64,000 nucleotides of DNA from an uncultured Flavonifractor sp. (GCA_947346365.1 CANAAV010000001.1:62001-126000); one strand, 5' to 3'. Shown: positions 8,701-16,680, counted from the first letter of the stretch. Numbers and translations: made by a program. Notes: generated by a model not told the origin, from the sequence alone.

Positions 8701-10754
8701 CCGTTCAGATCCTCTCCCTGGGTCCAGACTGTGACGGAATACAGGCGCAGATTATTGCGGTAGCTTCCATCCAGCCGGGGCACCCAGATGACGGCGCTGA
8801 GGTCCTGGGGGCGCTTGAAGGTGCACAGCACCTGCTTGTTGTTCCACCAGTTGCCGTCGTCATAGGAGTGGGAGGTCCAGTGGGTGCTAAAGTCTCCGTC
8901 TGCCATATAGCGCTCCTGGAAGGGGGCGGAGGCGGAGTAAGAGCTGGGGGAGACGTTGTGGGGGTCTGCCAGCCAGACCCGTTCGATGTCGGTATATTCC
9001 AGCACACCCTCCGGGATGCCTGCGGGCCGGGAGTAGTCGGCGGCCTGGGGAGTCGCGCTGTAGATCTGAGAGGGGGCGCTTGTGCCGGCGTTGTTTCCGG
9101 CGATTACATAGAGATAGTATGTGACGCCGTTGGACAGCCCGTCAAGGGTGGCGCGGGCGTCCGCAGTGGGTTCCCCGGCCCGCTGGTAGGCGGAGATGGG
9201 GGCGTTTTCCTGGGCGGTATAGTAGAGCTCATAATAAGTGGCGCTCTTACAGGGCTTCCACGAGAGATTCAGGGCCCCGTCCAGGGCGGTGATGGACACC
9301 ATGTCCGGACTCGCGGGAGCTTTTGCGGGCTGGGGTGTGGCGAAGACGGGGGCGGAGGGCTTCCCCTCCCAAGAGCCGTCTGTGGGTGTGACGGTAAATT
9401 CATAGGCGGTCAGATCGTCCAGGCCGGATATGACCGCCTGCGCGGTGTCCACATAGAGGTACTGCCAGGAGGCGCCGTCCCGATTTGCTTCCCGCCAGGC
9501 GGCTTTATAGCCGGAGATGTTGGGCAGTTCAGTCCAGGAAAGGCGTACCTGTCCGCTGCCCGCCGCGGCGGTAAGGCCACGGATGGCAGTATGCGGGGCG
9601 CTGGGGGTTTCGGGGACGATGTCTTTTAAAAATTGAATGGTCTCAATCACTGCGTATTCCCCGCCGCTGGTGCGGGTGATGGAGAGGGTGAGTTTTTTCA
9701 CCGCTACCCGTTTGCCCAGGGAAATTGTGATGATATTGGTTCCAGGTGTGCGGGTAATGCCGTGGAGGTCTTCGGGCAGGCTGTTGTCGAAGGAGAACAA
9801 TTCCTCGTTTCCGGCGCTGTCCGTAACGGAAAGGTTTCCGGCAAGCACTTCGCCGGCGGCGCTGGGAGTGGTGATGAGCAGCTGAGACAGATCAGCCGGA
9901 CGCTCAAGGGGGATGGACAGTTCCAGAGGGGCCTGCTCAGTGATCCGCGCGCCGTCTTGAGCGGGGGAAAGGGTGACGGCAGGCATGTCCGCGCGGAATA
10001 AATCTGCGGTTTCCCCGTCCAGAAGGACGCCTCCAGCGGTCAGGGCGGCCTGCATCCCCAGCAGGTCCACAGGCGGACGGAGCATCGTGGTGTCCAAAAT
10101 TTCCGCGCTTCCCTGGGCGTCCAGCTGGCGGTCCACATAGGCCAGATCTATGATATCGATTTCTCCGTCTCCGTTGAGGTCATAGCGCGCTAAATCCTCC
10201 TGCCGGGCGGAGCCCAAAGCCTGGGTCAAAGCGGTGCGGTCGGCCTGTGTGATTTTACCGTCTCCTGTCACGTCGCCCAGAGTAAAGGTGGCGTCTCCCG
10301 TGCCCAAAGTGACATGCTGGGCATATTCGTCCAGGGTAACCGCCTGGGAAAAAGTCTGATAGCCGACGCCCTCAAAAGTGAGGGTGTAAGCGCCCAAGGG
10401 GAGTTGGCTGACGGTCAGGTCAATATACTCCGGCCAGGAGCCGTGGCCCAATGGGCCGCCGTCGCCGTTGCGGTGGGATACCTGGACAGGATGTCCGCCC
10501 AGGCTGCCGGAGCATTCTTCATATAAAGGAACGCTTCCCAACTCCGCGCTCCCCTGGAAGAGGGTAAGACGGATGTTCCTCTGTTCCAGTTGAGACAGAT
10601 TTTGGGCATAGTCAATACGCAGAGTGGCTGAAATGCTTCCTGTGAGTGTGTACGTAGTATCCGCAGAAGACTCCGCCGCGTGAACGGCGGGGATGGTGCA
10701 GAGCAGCAGGCACGCCGCCAGGCATGCAGATAGTATCCGTTTGAATTGTCTCAT
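5784..10754 (-). CDS. Secreted M60-family metallopeptidase (mucinase type) with dockerin, Fn3 and discoidin-like modules
   Basis: A 1656-residue secreted protein; the signal peptide ends at AVHA (residue 26). Module order: a beta-domain (about 30-155); a type I dockerin (about 160-215) with both calcium loops intact (DVTGDGKITQAD and DLNGDGEIDIID); a beta/discoidin-like region (about 230-378); two fibronectin type III modules (about 383-475 and 478-570); an F5/8 C-like carbohydrate-binding region (about 590-740); and an M60 catalytic region (about 830-1230). The zinc site HEIGHNMDKLGRAE, His1107 to Glu1120, fits HExxHx8E of M60/enhancin peptidases, which cleave O-glycosylated mucin-like proteins. 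An Fn3-like module and a beta-rich tail follow. It starts at ATG 10754 with a GAAAGGAG site and has its own promoter. The dockerin is N-terminal, which is unusual. Confidence 0.88.
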   Translation of the reverse strand: MRQFKRILSACLAACLLLCTIPAVHAAESSADTTYTLTGSISATLRIDYAQNLSQLEQRNIRLTLFQGSAELGSVPLYEECSGSLGGHPVQVSHRNGDGGPLGHGSWPEYIDLTVSQLPLGAYTLTFEGVGYQTFSQAVTLDEYAQHVTLGTGDATFTLGDVTGDGKITQADRTALTQALGSARQEDLARYDLNGDGEIDIIDLAYVDRQLDAQGSAEILDTTMLRPPVDLLGMQAALTAGGVLLDGETADLFRADMPAVTLSPAQDGARITEQAPLELSIPLERPADLSQLLITTPSAAGEVLAGNLSVTDSAGNEELFSFDNSLPEDLHGITRTPGTNIITISLGKRVAVKKLTLSITRTSGGEYAVIETIQFLKDIVPETPSAPHTAIRGLTAAAGSGQVRLSWTELPNISGYKAAWREANRDGASWQYLYVDTAQAVISGLDDLTAYEFTVTPTDGSWEGKPSAPVFATPQPAKAPASPDMVSITALDGALNLSWKPCKSATYYELYYTAQENAPISAYQRAGEPTADARATLDGLSNGVTYYLYVIAGNNAGTSAPSQIYSATPQAADYSRPAGIPEGVLEYTDIERVWLADPHNVSPSSYSASAPFQERYMADGDFSTHWTSHSYDDGNWWNNKQVLCTFKRPQDLSAVIWVPRLDGSYRNNLRLYSVTVWTQGEDLNGPGTLIAPNGNWGGSADTHTWPSVRNDPAATRFAVLPFEPVKGVVKIAVTIEQRAYTAVSLSELMFLPYDESRTLDRDISALFTDSLRTKLSAGVDQARIDTLRTRLGQEGNYYLYPQAMEDELTLAEELLNGGKSAGVILNGVESRSSGADSRYQQGGSDLQPLGVAARAGQEITLYASGIPAGQKVTLYASQFNAEASAWRAEIGTVENGRNVLIVPQIGNGTASRGGSLYFTYSGGSPEGIRLHVRRAVDIPLLDLSRWYGMEEAARRQAIQDYVQQLQSYVIQIGISGHNKLTQCLNVTEIATPTVLLSLPAAAVLGSAGKSGVEEQVDTIYNSILAWEDVMHICKTTQGIDNTYEKNDMQSRQNIRCMTMFSGAFMYAAGNHIGIGYGSCGGMVCGRPISQLKPGARANELFGWGIAHEIGHNMDKLGRAEITNNIYAIMVQTYDGGLGILPSRLETSGKYERIFTKTAQGYPGASNDVFVQLGMYWQLHLAYDLDQNPMDFYNRFFKAWKAGTYFNGASSYDDKVALTAAGVAGKDLSGFFTRWGMVLSQSARTKLASYPKEERAVWYLSDQSRRDALSGKSRSVGSVAVSAALQGDNQVLLTITPSITGQVQGYEIRRNGVPIGFTTQATYTDVIGSANHRTYEYTVAAYDTLGYQIAVGSAGQLRVAYDKLVDASAYTMTRSGDTVTITFPQATPISGLKLTGTGRPTSGAYSISITAAFTGEQGQPVTRTVTARTGTFSADNLSTDGGYLTYFNKPGAAGTQDTRIWTYDAKSVVITGIPSSVPNGDIRLVSYAEDDISFLEGGGVGRLAAPLDVGDRVLPAGTLVIAGNYRGDPLFCTIKILGRFTQTAITEDDGALPTEEERYLSGDTYLFAEIPADQQVSDISDGLFLFVPNVQQEAELQQQSSCSGVNLLPSQIQAQIFRTADPQNPDSQHMTASTRWIASPGGADLPAVVIRTEDTAQ

Positions 10755-10784
10755 GGGTAGCGCTCCTTTCTTGTGTGCGGTTAT

Positions 10785-10813
10785 AGTATAATTCCTTTTG
10801 GATAAATTGGCAA
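10785..10813 (-). promoter_or_regulatory. Promoter of the M60/SLH operon
   Basis: On the minus strand TTGCCA and TATACT are 17 bases apart, about 30 bases before the peptidase start codon. Confidence 0.7.
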
Positions 10814-10865
10814 TATCTGATCTCCACCCGCAGCTCCGCCGGAGGGTGGAGTGCTGCTGTGGATT

Positions 10866-11393
10866 CTATATGCGGGTATAGCACAGCTGCGTTATCCCGA
10901 AGCTGGTCTGCGCATGCGTCAGCCTGAGTTTTATTTCGTTTGGAAGCGCGCCAAAAAGGGGAATGCCGGCCCCCAAGATGGTAGGTATGATGGAAATACG
11001 GTATTGATCGATCACCCCCTCCCGCATAAGGGGATGAATGATCGTTCTTCCACCGCAAATCCAGATGGATTTTCCCGGCTTATGCTTTAATCTCTGAACA
11101 ATGCTGCATGGATCACTGTTCACAAAATGGATGCTGCCGGTTGGGGGCAGGGGCCGGTGGGTAATGACGTAGCTTGTCAGTTGGGGATAGGCCCACGCGC
11201 CAGGCGACAGCTCGGTTACGATCTGCTCATACGTGTTCCAACCCATGACGACCGTATCGACCCCGTCGATAAAGGCAGAATAGCCGGCGCCGTCCGCATC
11301 GCCGCCGGCTGCGCTGAGCCAATCTACCCTTCCGCCTGCGTCTGCGATGTACCCATCAAGACTCATGGCGATGTATAAAACTACGTTTCTCAT
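10866..11393 (-). CDS. Dihydrofolate reductase family protein (RibD C-terminal domain type)
   Basis: A 175-residue cytoplasmic protein of the RibD-C/DHFR-like group (similar to B. subtilis YwjB/YyaP). It shows the usual start VVLYIAMSLDGYIAD, then VVMGWNTYEQI, IWICGGRTIIHPLM and the C-terminal YRISIIPTILGAGIPLF. These residues build the NADPH-binding reductase fold; the physiological substrate in this stand-alone group is unknown. The start at ATG 11393 follows AGGAGG by eight bases; an upstream in-frame ATG was rejected for lack of such a site. It lies downstream of rplA on the same strand but after a hairpin and a 150-base gap, so it is probably a separate unit. Confidence 0.87.
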   Translation of the reverse strand: MRNVVLYIAMSLDGYIADAGGRVDWLSAAGGDADGAGYSAFIDGVDTVVMGWNTYEQIVTELSPGAWAYPQLTSYVITHRPLPPTGSIHFVNSDPCSIVQRLKHKPGKSIWICGGRTIIHPLMREGVIDQYRISIIPTILGAGIPLFGALPNEIKLRLTHAQTSFGITQLCYTRI

Positions 11394-11483
11394 AAAGTCC
11401 TCCTGCAAATTCTTGCCTGTCAAGTTTAGCACGAATGGCAGTTTTGGGCAAGAGCTGCGGGCCAAATCCCGGCCTTTTGCGCA

Positions 11484-11515
11484 GAATGCGTCCGGCCAAC
11501 CGGCCGGACGCATTC
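11484..11515 (-). repeat. Perfect inverted repeat downstream of rplA
   Basis: GAATGCGTCCGGCC pairs with its complement around a 4-base loop. It follows the rplA stop and probably ends or stabilises the ribosomal operon transcript, but no U-run follows. The arms resemble the palindrome at 63308-63347. Confidence 0.6.
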
Positions 11516-11543
11516 TTACACAGGTGACAGGGAGGAACAATCA

Positions 11544-12236
11544 TTAAATGAGCTTGGCGGCGTTGATCTTCACGCCGGGGCCCATGGTGGATGCACACAC
11601 GCAAGAGCGGATGTACTGGCCCTTGGCGGCGGAGGGCTTGGCCTTAATAATCGCGCCCATCAGAGCGTTGAAATTTTCACTGAGCTTCTCAGGGCCGAAG
11701 GAGACCTTGCCAATAGGGCAGTGGATGATGTTGGTTTTGTCCAGGCGGTACTCCACTTTACCGGCTTTAATCTCGGTGACAGCCTTGGCCACATCGGGGG
11801 TGACGGTGCCCGCCTTGGGGGAAGGCATCAGGCCCTTGGGGCCCAGGATCTTACCCAGACGGCCCACAACGCCCATCATGTCGGGGGAGGCCACGACGAC
11901 ATCGTAGTCAAACCAGTTTTCCTTCTGGATCTTCTCCACCATGTCCATCTCGCCCACGAAATCGGCGCCGGCGGCCTTGGCGGCCTCCGCCTTGTCGCCC
12001 TTGGCGAACACCAGCACCCGCTGGGTACGCCCGGTGCCGTGGGGCAGAACGATGGCGCCGCGGACCTGCTGGTCGGCATGGCGGGAATCCACGCCCAGCT
12101 TGACGTGCAGCTCGACAGTCTCGTCAAATTTAGCGGTGGCGGTCTTTACCACCAGGGCCATGGCGTCGGTGGTATCGTACAAAGCGCCCTTGTCGATCTG
12201 CTTGGCGCTCTCCTGATATTTCTTGCCTCTAAACAT
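11544..12236 (-). CDS. rplA: 50S ribosomal protein L1
   Basis: A 230-residue ribosomal protein L1 of normal length, part of the L1 stalk that handles the E-site tRNA. The sequence starts [10 protein letters not shown] and carries the conserved block [21 protein letters not shown] and the C-terminal [22 protein letters not shown] precedes the ATG at 12236. It follows rplK with a 19-base gap in the order rpmG-secE-nusG-rplK-rplA. The usual next genes rplJ and rplL are not downstream; a DHFR-family gene and the surface operon lie there instead. L1 often represses its own operon, but I cannot point to a binding site with confidence. Confidence 0.98.
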   Translation of the reverse strand: MFRGKKYQESAKQIDKGALYDTTDAMALVVKTATAKFDETVELHVKLGVDSRHADQQVRGAIVLPHGTGRTQRVLVFAKGDKAEAAKAAGADFVGEMDMVEKIQKENWFDYDVVVASPDMMGVVGRLGKILGPKGLMPSPKAGTVTPDVAKAVTEIKAGKVEYRLDKTNIIHCPIGKVSFGPEKLSENFNALMGAIIKAKPSAAKGQYIRSCVCASTMGPGVKINAAKLI

Positions 12237-12255
12237 TGCTTTTCCCTCCTTCGCC

Positions 12256-12681
12256 TTACTCGCCGACTACGACGCCCATGGAGCGGGCGGTGCCGGCAAT
12301 CATGCTCATAGCCGCCTCTACGCTGGCCGCGTTCAGATCGGGCATCTTGGTCTCGGCGATCTTGCGCACATCCTCTTTGCTGATGGTGGCGACCTTGGTC
12401 TTGTTGGGCACGCCGGAGCCGGATTCGATGCTACAGGCCTTTTTGATGAGCACGGCGGCGGGAGGCGTCTTGGTGACAAAGGTAAAGGAGCGGTCGGCGT
12501 ACACGGTGATGACCACGGGGATAATGAGACCCGCGTCATTTTTGGTGCGCTCGTTGAATTCCTTGGTAAAGGCGGCGATATTCACGCCGTGCTGGCCCAG
12601 GGCGGGGCCTACAGGGGGAGCGGGAGTTGCCTTGCCGGCAGGAATCTGCAATTTGACATAACCAGTAACTTTCTGTGCCAT
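12256..12681 (-). CDS. rplK: 50S ribosomal protein L11
   Basis: A 141-residue L11, the standard length, which binds the GTPase centre of 23S rRNA and shapes factor binding. Recognised by [29 protein letters not shown] and the C-terminal block [13 protein letters not shown] 12681 is preceded by AGGAGGTG; a GTG 12 bases upstream overlaps that site and was rejected. About 104 untranslated bases separate it from nusG, long enough to hold a regulatory leader. Confidence 0.98.
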   Translation of the reverse strand: MAQKVTGYVKLQIPAGKATPAPPVGPALGQHGVNIAAFTKEFNERTKNDAGLIIPVVITVYADRSFTFVTKTPPAAVLIKKACSIESGSGVPNKTKVATISKEDVRKIAETKMPDLNAASVEAAMSMIAGTARSMGVVVGE

Positions 12682-12785
12682 TTGAAACAGCACCTCCTAC
12701 GATAAATGTGGTTGGAAGCGGAACTGCCCCCAAATACGAGGCGGTCCCTCCCACTTCGTGCACACGCCGGATAAAAGCGGTGCGT

Positions 12786-13307
12786 TCAGCTTAAAGGCTC
12801 CACCTGGTCGAGCTCCAGCTCCACCGGGGTCTCGCGGCCGAACATGGAGACCACCACCCGGACCTTGCTGTGGTCCAGGTCAATCTCCTCCACAGTGCCC
12901 AGGAAAGACTCCAGGGCGCCGTCGGTAATCTTTACGCTGTCGCCCACCTGGTAGTTGACCACAACCTCGCGCTTTTCCACGCCCAGGGAGGCAATTTCGT
13001 CGTCGGTCAGGGGAATCGCCTTGTTGCCGGAGCCCACAAAGCCTGTGACGCCGCGGACGTTGCGCACCAGGTGCCAGGTCTCGTCAGTCATCACCATCTT
13101 CACCAGCACGTAGCCGGGAAACACCTTGCGCTCCACGGTCTTAGGGCCGTTGTCGGTGATCTCCGTCACCGTCTCCAGCGGTATATTGACCTCGTGAATC
13201 AGATCCCGAAGGCCGCGGTTTTCCACGGCCTTCTCAATGCTGGCGGCTACGGTGTTCTCATAGCCGGAATAGGTGTGGGCCACATACCATTTCGCGTTGT
13301 CAGCCAT
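12786..13307 (-). CDS. nusG: Transcription termination/antitermination factor NusG
   Basis: A 173-residue NusG, which binds RNA polymerase beta-prime and modulates pausing and Rho action. The NGN domain (about 1-115) shows AKWYVAHTYSGYEN and VFPGYVLVKMVM; the C-terminal KOW domain (about 120-173) shows YQVGDSVKITDGALESFLGTV. ATG 13307 is used, 11 bases after the secE stop; an AAGGTG lies upstream. The longer open frame through secE is not coding. Confidence 0.97.
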   Translation of the reverse strand: MADNAKWYVAHTYSGYENTVAASIEKAVENRGLRDLIHEVNIPLETVTEITDNGPKTVERKVFPGYVLVKMVMTDETWHLVRNVRGVTGFVGSGNKAIPLTDDEIASLGVEKREVVVNYQVGDSVKITDGALESFLGTVEEIDLDHSKVRVVVSMFGRETPVELELDQVEPLS

Positions 13308-13318
13308 TGCGTCGCACC

Positions 13319-13636
13319 TTATGTCTTGCCGAACAGGGCCAGCAGCGCGCTGATTACAGAACCTGCGAGCCAGTCGAACAGCCAAATGCAGAGGCCCACG
13401 ACGATACAGCAGACGATCACGATTACGGTGTTGTTGAGGGTCTGCTTGCCCGTGGGCCAGACGACCTTCTTCAGCTCGCTCTTCATCTCCTTAAACCATT
13501 TGCCGGCACGGTCAAAGAAGCTGGGCTTGGCGTCCTTTTTTTTGACGTCCTTCTTTTTTTCCGCCTTGGCAGGCTTCGCAGGGGCGCCCGCCGCGTCGTT
13601 GACGGCGGCCTGCTCGATCTTCTCGTTTTCAGACAT
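13319..13636 (-). CDS. secE: Preprotein translocase subunit SecE
   Basis: A single-span SecE of about 105 residues, the clamp subunit of the SecYEG channel. An N-terminal Ala/Lys-rich charged extension (about 1-40) precedes the conserved amphipathic segment FFDRAGKWFKEMKSELKKVVWPT and one membrane helix (about 67-100). I chose ATG 13636 because AGAAGGG lies 9 bases before it; an alternative ATG at 13666 would add 10 residues but has no visible ribosome site. It sits in the classic place between rpmG and nusG. Confidence 0.93.
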   Translation of the reverse strand: MSENEKIEQAAVNDAAGAPAKPAKAEKKKDVKKKDAKPSFFDRAGKWFKEMKSELKKVVWPTGKQTLNNTVIVIVCCIVVGLCIWLFDWLAGSVISALLALFGKT

Positions 13637-13676
13637 TCCGTTTAACCCTTCTTTCTTCTCAGCCATCGCGGCGGTC

Positions 13677-13841
13677 TTACTTCGTCTCGTTGTGGACCGT
13701 GTGCTTCCTGCAGAAGGGGCAGTACTTGTTCAACTCCAGACGGTCGGGGGTATTCTTCTTATTCTTGTTGGTGACGTAGTTTCTCTGCTTGCACTCCGCG
13801 CAGCGCAGCGTGATCTTCACCCGGGAACCTGCCTTTGCCAT
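13677..13841 (-). CDS. rpmG: 50S ribosomal protein L33
   Basis: A 54-residue L33 of the zinc-ribbon (C+) type with both CxxC pairs (CAEC and CPFC) intact. The C+ form is the zinc-replete version; no C- paralogue is visible here. ATG 13841 follows AAAGGAGGTG. It is the first gene of the operon with secE, nusG, rplK and rplA. Confidence 0.97.
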   Translation of the reverse strand: MAKAGSRVKITLRCAECKQRNYVTNKNKKNTPDRLELNKYCPFCRKHTVHNETK

Positions 13842-13879
13842 GTGTCCGGCACCTCCTTTAAATGTTGGCCGCGGGGCAG

Positions 13880-13970
13880 AAAAAAACCGGACGCGGCCTT
13901 TCGGACCGAATCCGGCAACGCACAAACGCCGATCAAGGGCGCGTTTTTCTGCGTCACGGTGCGGATTCGG
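13880..13970 (-). promoter_or_regulatory. Leader with terminator/antiterminator before rpmG
   Basis: In the transcript, a GC-rich hairpin at 13887-13915 (arms starting CCGGAT and ending GTCCGG, GAAA loop) is followed by seven U's at 13880-13886, a proper intrinsic terminator 39 bases before rpmG. Its 5' arm (CCGAATCCG on the plus strand, 13906-13914) is also perfectly complementary to an upstream segment at 13962-13970 over 9 bases, so an alternative stem would break the terminator. This is the arrangement of an attenuator. The signal is unknown. Confidence 0.6.
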
Positions 13971-14072
13971 CAAGTTTGCCTCCCTATGTCTCTTAAAAAC
14001 GAGGAAAGGGTTCCTGCGTCATCACACCGTAAAAATGCGCACGAAAAAAAGCCCTTTTTCATAGGTGGTTGT

Positions 14073-14101
14073 AGTTTATCACAGGATCCGGTCCGAGTCA
14101 A
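14073..14101 (-). promoter_or_regulatory. Promoter of rpmG-secE-nusG-rplKA operon
   Basis: On the minus strand TTGACT and TAAACT are exactly 17 bases apart. The transcript would carry a leader of about 220 bases before rpmG. Confidence 0.8.
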
Positions 14102-14173
14102 GCTTTTTTCAATGTTTTTGCTTTTTCACGTGGGAAATAAGACCGGACGGCGGGCTCGGAGAGGGGAGCGCCG

Positions 14174-16414
14174 CTATCGCCGCGGCGCAGGCCCGCGGGG
14201 GGCGGGCTTGCGCTGCTTCTGGTAGCACACGTTGCACAGCCGCCCCCGGTGGTGCAGGGGCAGCGCCTTTCCGCAGCGCTCGCAGAAGCGGATGTTGCTG
14301 CGCAGCCGGTGAAGCAGAATTTCGTTGATCTCGTCGGCAACCCGTTCCCGGGTATCGTAGAGCCTGTCCTCATTCACCGGACAGCCGAAGGCCTTGGCGA
14401 AAGAAAAATAGAGGTCCAGCTTTCTGTAATACTGCTCGAAAAGCGGCAGAGTGGGCGTTTCCTCCGGCAGGCCGGGCTGCTCAATGGCTTCTCCCCGCTG
14501 CCAGCGGTGGAGGAACTGAAAAAACAGGTCCCGCAGGGCGTCTTCAGTCTCGTCAAAAGGGATATTGGCGGCCCGCAGCTCCTGCTCTTTCGAGAGGAGA
14601 AAACCCATCTCCCGCATTTTGGAGATAATTGCGATATACCGCGAGATGTCTAGCTTGCGGTAGGGCTGCGCCGTGGGCATTTCGTTCCACTGGGTGAGCA
14701 CCTCCAGCAAATCGAAGTCCACCTGAAGCACCAGCTCGGAAAATCCCACTACGGCGTATGAAAGGGGCGCAATCGCCGCCTCCAGCCCTGAGCGGATGGT
14801 CTCCAGATTCTGCGTGGCACCGACATAGCCCTTGTTGTACATCCCGAACCGCCCGGCCCGGCCGGCAATTTGGCGGATTTCCTCGGGCTTGAGCTCCCGG
14901 CGCTCTACGCCGTCAAATTTTTCAGTCTCCATGAAAATGATCCGCCGGATGGGGAGGTTGAGACCCATGCCGATGGCGTCGGTAGAGACGATATACTCCA
15001 TTTTCCCTGCAAGGAAGCCCTCCATTTGCTTCCGGCGGGTGGAGTAGGGCAGCGCCCCGTAGATAATGGCGGGTTCCTTGCCGCTCTGGCGCAGGTCTTC
15101 CGCCACGCTGAGCACACCTATCTTGGAGAAGGTGATGAGGGCGTCCCCAGGCTGTACGCGCTGATAGTCCACTGTGCGGGGCATACAGATCAGCGGGGTT
15201 GTCCGCTGGTGCTCGACGATCTCACAGCTGTCGCCGCAGCTGTGAATCAGGCGCACAAGCAGCTGCTTGGCCTCCGGAGCAGCGCACAGGTGGACCTCGG
15301 GGGCCAGGATGCCCAGGACAGCCCTGGTCCAGGCGTATCCCCGCTGCCGGTCGGCAATCATTTGGCACTCGTCGATCACCGCTACATCATAGCGACGCTT
15401 GAGGTCCAGTTTTTCCGCCGTGGCGGCGATGTGGGTGTCTCCTTCCCGAACATCCTCCTCCTCGCCGGTGGAGAGGCTGCAGTCTACCCCGGCGTCCAGC
15501 AGAGTTTCCTGGGCCTCCAGGGCCAAAAGGCGCAAAGGAGCGAGATAGACGCCGTTTTCGGCGCGGATCAGGCGCTGAAAGCCGGCGTAAGTTTTGCCGG
15601 TGTTGGTTCCGCCCAGGTGGAGAATAAAACGGCGGTGCATGGCCCTGGCCTCGGGGTATTCGTCTTTGGGGTTCAGGGCGGTCAGAAGGGACAGGCTGGT
15701 GCGGATGGCCTGGGGGACGTACCACACCGACCAAACGGCGCCGAGTCCCTCGCGGAGCAGCTGCGCTGCCGGAAAATTCTCGGCTTGCAGCAGGGCCTCC
15801 AGATCTGCCTCGGGCTGAGCGGCCGTGAAATCTGCGGCGGCCTGCCGGGCAGCATGAAAAAGGACCTGGGGATAGCGGGCGAGGACCTGTCCGGCGAGGG
15901 TGTGCCCATGGGATTCCCCCAGCCAGGCGCCTGCCCGGAGGAAGTTTTTCAGGATTTCCGACAGGCGGCGGCTGTCGCAGCGCTGCTCCAGGGCGAGAAA
16001 TTCACTGAGCCAGGCCGCGGCCTGAGAGGCGCGCAGTCCCCGGACCTTTGCGGCGGCGGGGAGCTGGGCGAGAATTGCGCTGTGATAATACCCCGCCAGG
16101 CGCCAGGTTTCACAGGCGTCTGTCTCTGCGGCGTCCCATGCCTGCGCTAAGGCGGCGCAGGCGCGTTTTATGCCGGGTGCGGGGACTTTGACGGCGGGGT
16201 CCCCGGCCTGTGCCGGATCGGCGCCGCGCTGGGAAAAACGGGGCGTGCGCTCCGCCTGGCGCACAGTCTCTTTGTCCCAAACGCGCGTGGGACCACCGTC
16301 CTCGGACGGGAGATAGCGGGGCTTTGGGAGAAGCTCTTGGATCAATTCACGCGTCCAGCCCCGCCGCTTCAGCAGGGAGGCGGACCAGTATTTTCCACGG
16401 CTGCGTCCGGACAC
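14174..16414 (-). CDS. Suv3-like superfamily 2 RNA helicase
   Basis: A 746-residue helicase. An N-terminal region of about 270 residues of unclear fold precedes the ATPase core: motif I is GGTNTGKT, motif II is DECQ, and later motifs include GRAGRFG (motif VI). The wording LHLGGTNTGKTY...YLAPLRLLALE and IDECQMI matches the Suv3 group, known from mitochondrial RNA degradosomes and scattered in bacteria. The C-terminus ends with a zinc-ribbon (CERCGKAL...CNVC), a likely nucleic-acid contact. The start is GTG 16414, with GGGGGA upstream. It is monocistronic. RNA unwinding is inferred from the family; no partner RNase is adjacent. Confidence 0.85.
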   Translation of the reverse strand: MSGRSRGKYWSASLLKRRGWTRELIQELLPKPRYLPSEDGGPTRVWDKETVRQAERTPRFSQRGADPAQAGDPAVKVPAPGIKRACAALAQAWDAAETDACETWRLAGYYHSAILAQLPAAAKVRGLRASQAAAWLSEFLALEQRCDSRRLSEILKNFLRAGAWLGESHGHTLAGQVLARYPQVLFHAARQAAADFTAAQPEADLEALLQAENFPAAQLLREGLGAVWSVWYVPQAIRTSLSLLTALNPKDEYPEARAMHRRFILHLGGTNTGKTYAGFQRLIRAENGVYLAPLRLLALEAQETLLDAGVDCSLSTGEEEDVREGDTHIAATAEKLDLKRRYDVAVIDECQMIADRQRGYAWTRAVLGILAPEVHLCAAPEAKQLLVRLIHSCGDSCEIVEHQRTTPLICMPRTVDYQRVQPGDALITFSKIGVLSVAEDLRQSGKEPAIIYGALPYSTRRKQMEGFLAGKMEYIVSTDAIGMGLNLPIRRIIFMETEKFDGVERRELKPEEIRQIAGRAGRFGMYNKGYVGATQNLETIRSGLEAAIAPLSYAVVGFSELVLQVDFDLLEVLTQWNEMPTAQPYRKLDISRYIAIISKMREMGFLLSKEQELRAANIPFDETEDALRDLFFQFLHRWQRGEAIEQPGLPEETPTLPLFEQYYRKLDLYFSFAKAFGCPVNEDRLYDTRERVADEINEILLHRLRSNIRFCERCGKALPLHHRGRLCNVCYQKQRKPAPRGPAPRR

Positions 16415-16575
16415 AGGAATTCCCCCTTCAGATTGGTCGTTTAAGCGGATGCGCCCGGACTCGCTCGCGCCCAGGCGGCGTACTATAGTATAGCCCAGAA
16501 CGGCGAAATCTTCAACGGCCGGCTTGAAAAGGCGTCCGTTTGACGGGCACAGGAAAAATGCTTGGGCACAACCGC

Positions 16576-16604
16576 TTGACCCTGCCCGGTTTTGATGGTA
16601 TCAT
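16576..16604 (+). promoter_or_regulatory. Promoter of ptsH-ptsI
   Basis: TTGACC and TATCAT are 17 bases apart, with an extended -10 TGG just before. It lies about 75 bases upstream of ptsH. Confidence 0.75.
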
Positions 16605-16680
16605 AGCCGTGAAAACAGCGGCGGCGCTGGAAGCCGTTTTAAATGTCAGAGCGATTTTATTTTAAGGAGGAGCAGAGCGC

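Noticed and set aside
7863..9629. 588-residue open frame on the plus strand
   Set aside because: It is antisense to the M60 peptidase, Gly/Val/Asp-rich as expected of a mirrored frame in GC-rich DNA, and has no ribosome site or known domain.
14870..16150. 426-residue open frame opposite the helicase
   Set aside because: Mirror of a clear Suv3-like helicase; no start signal.
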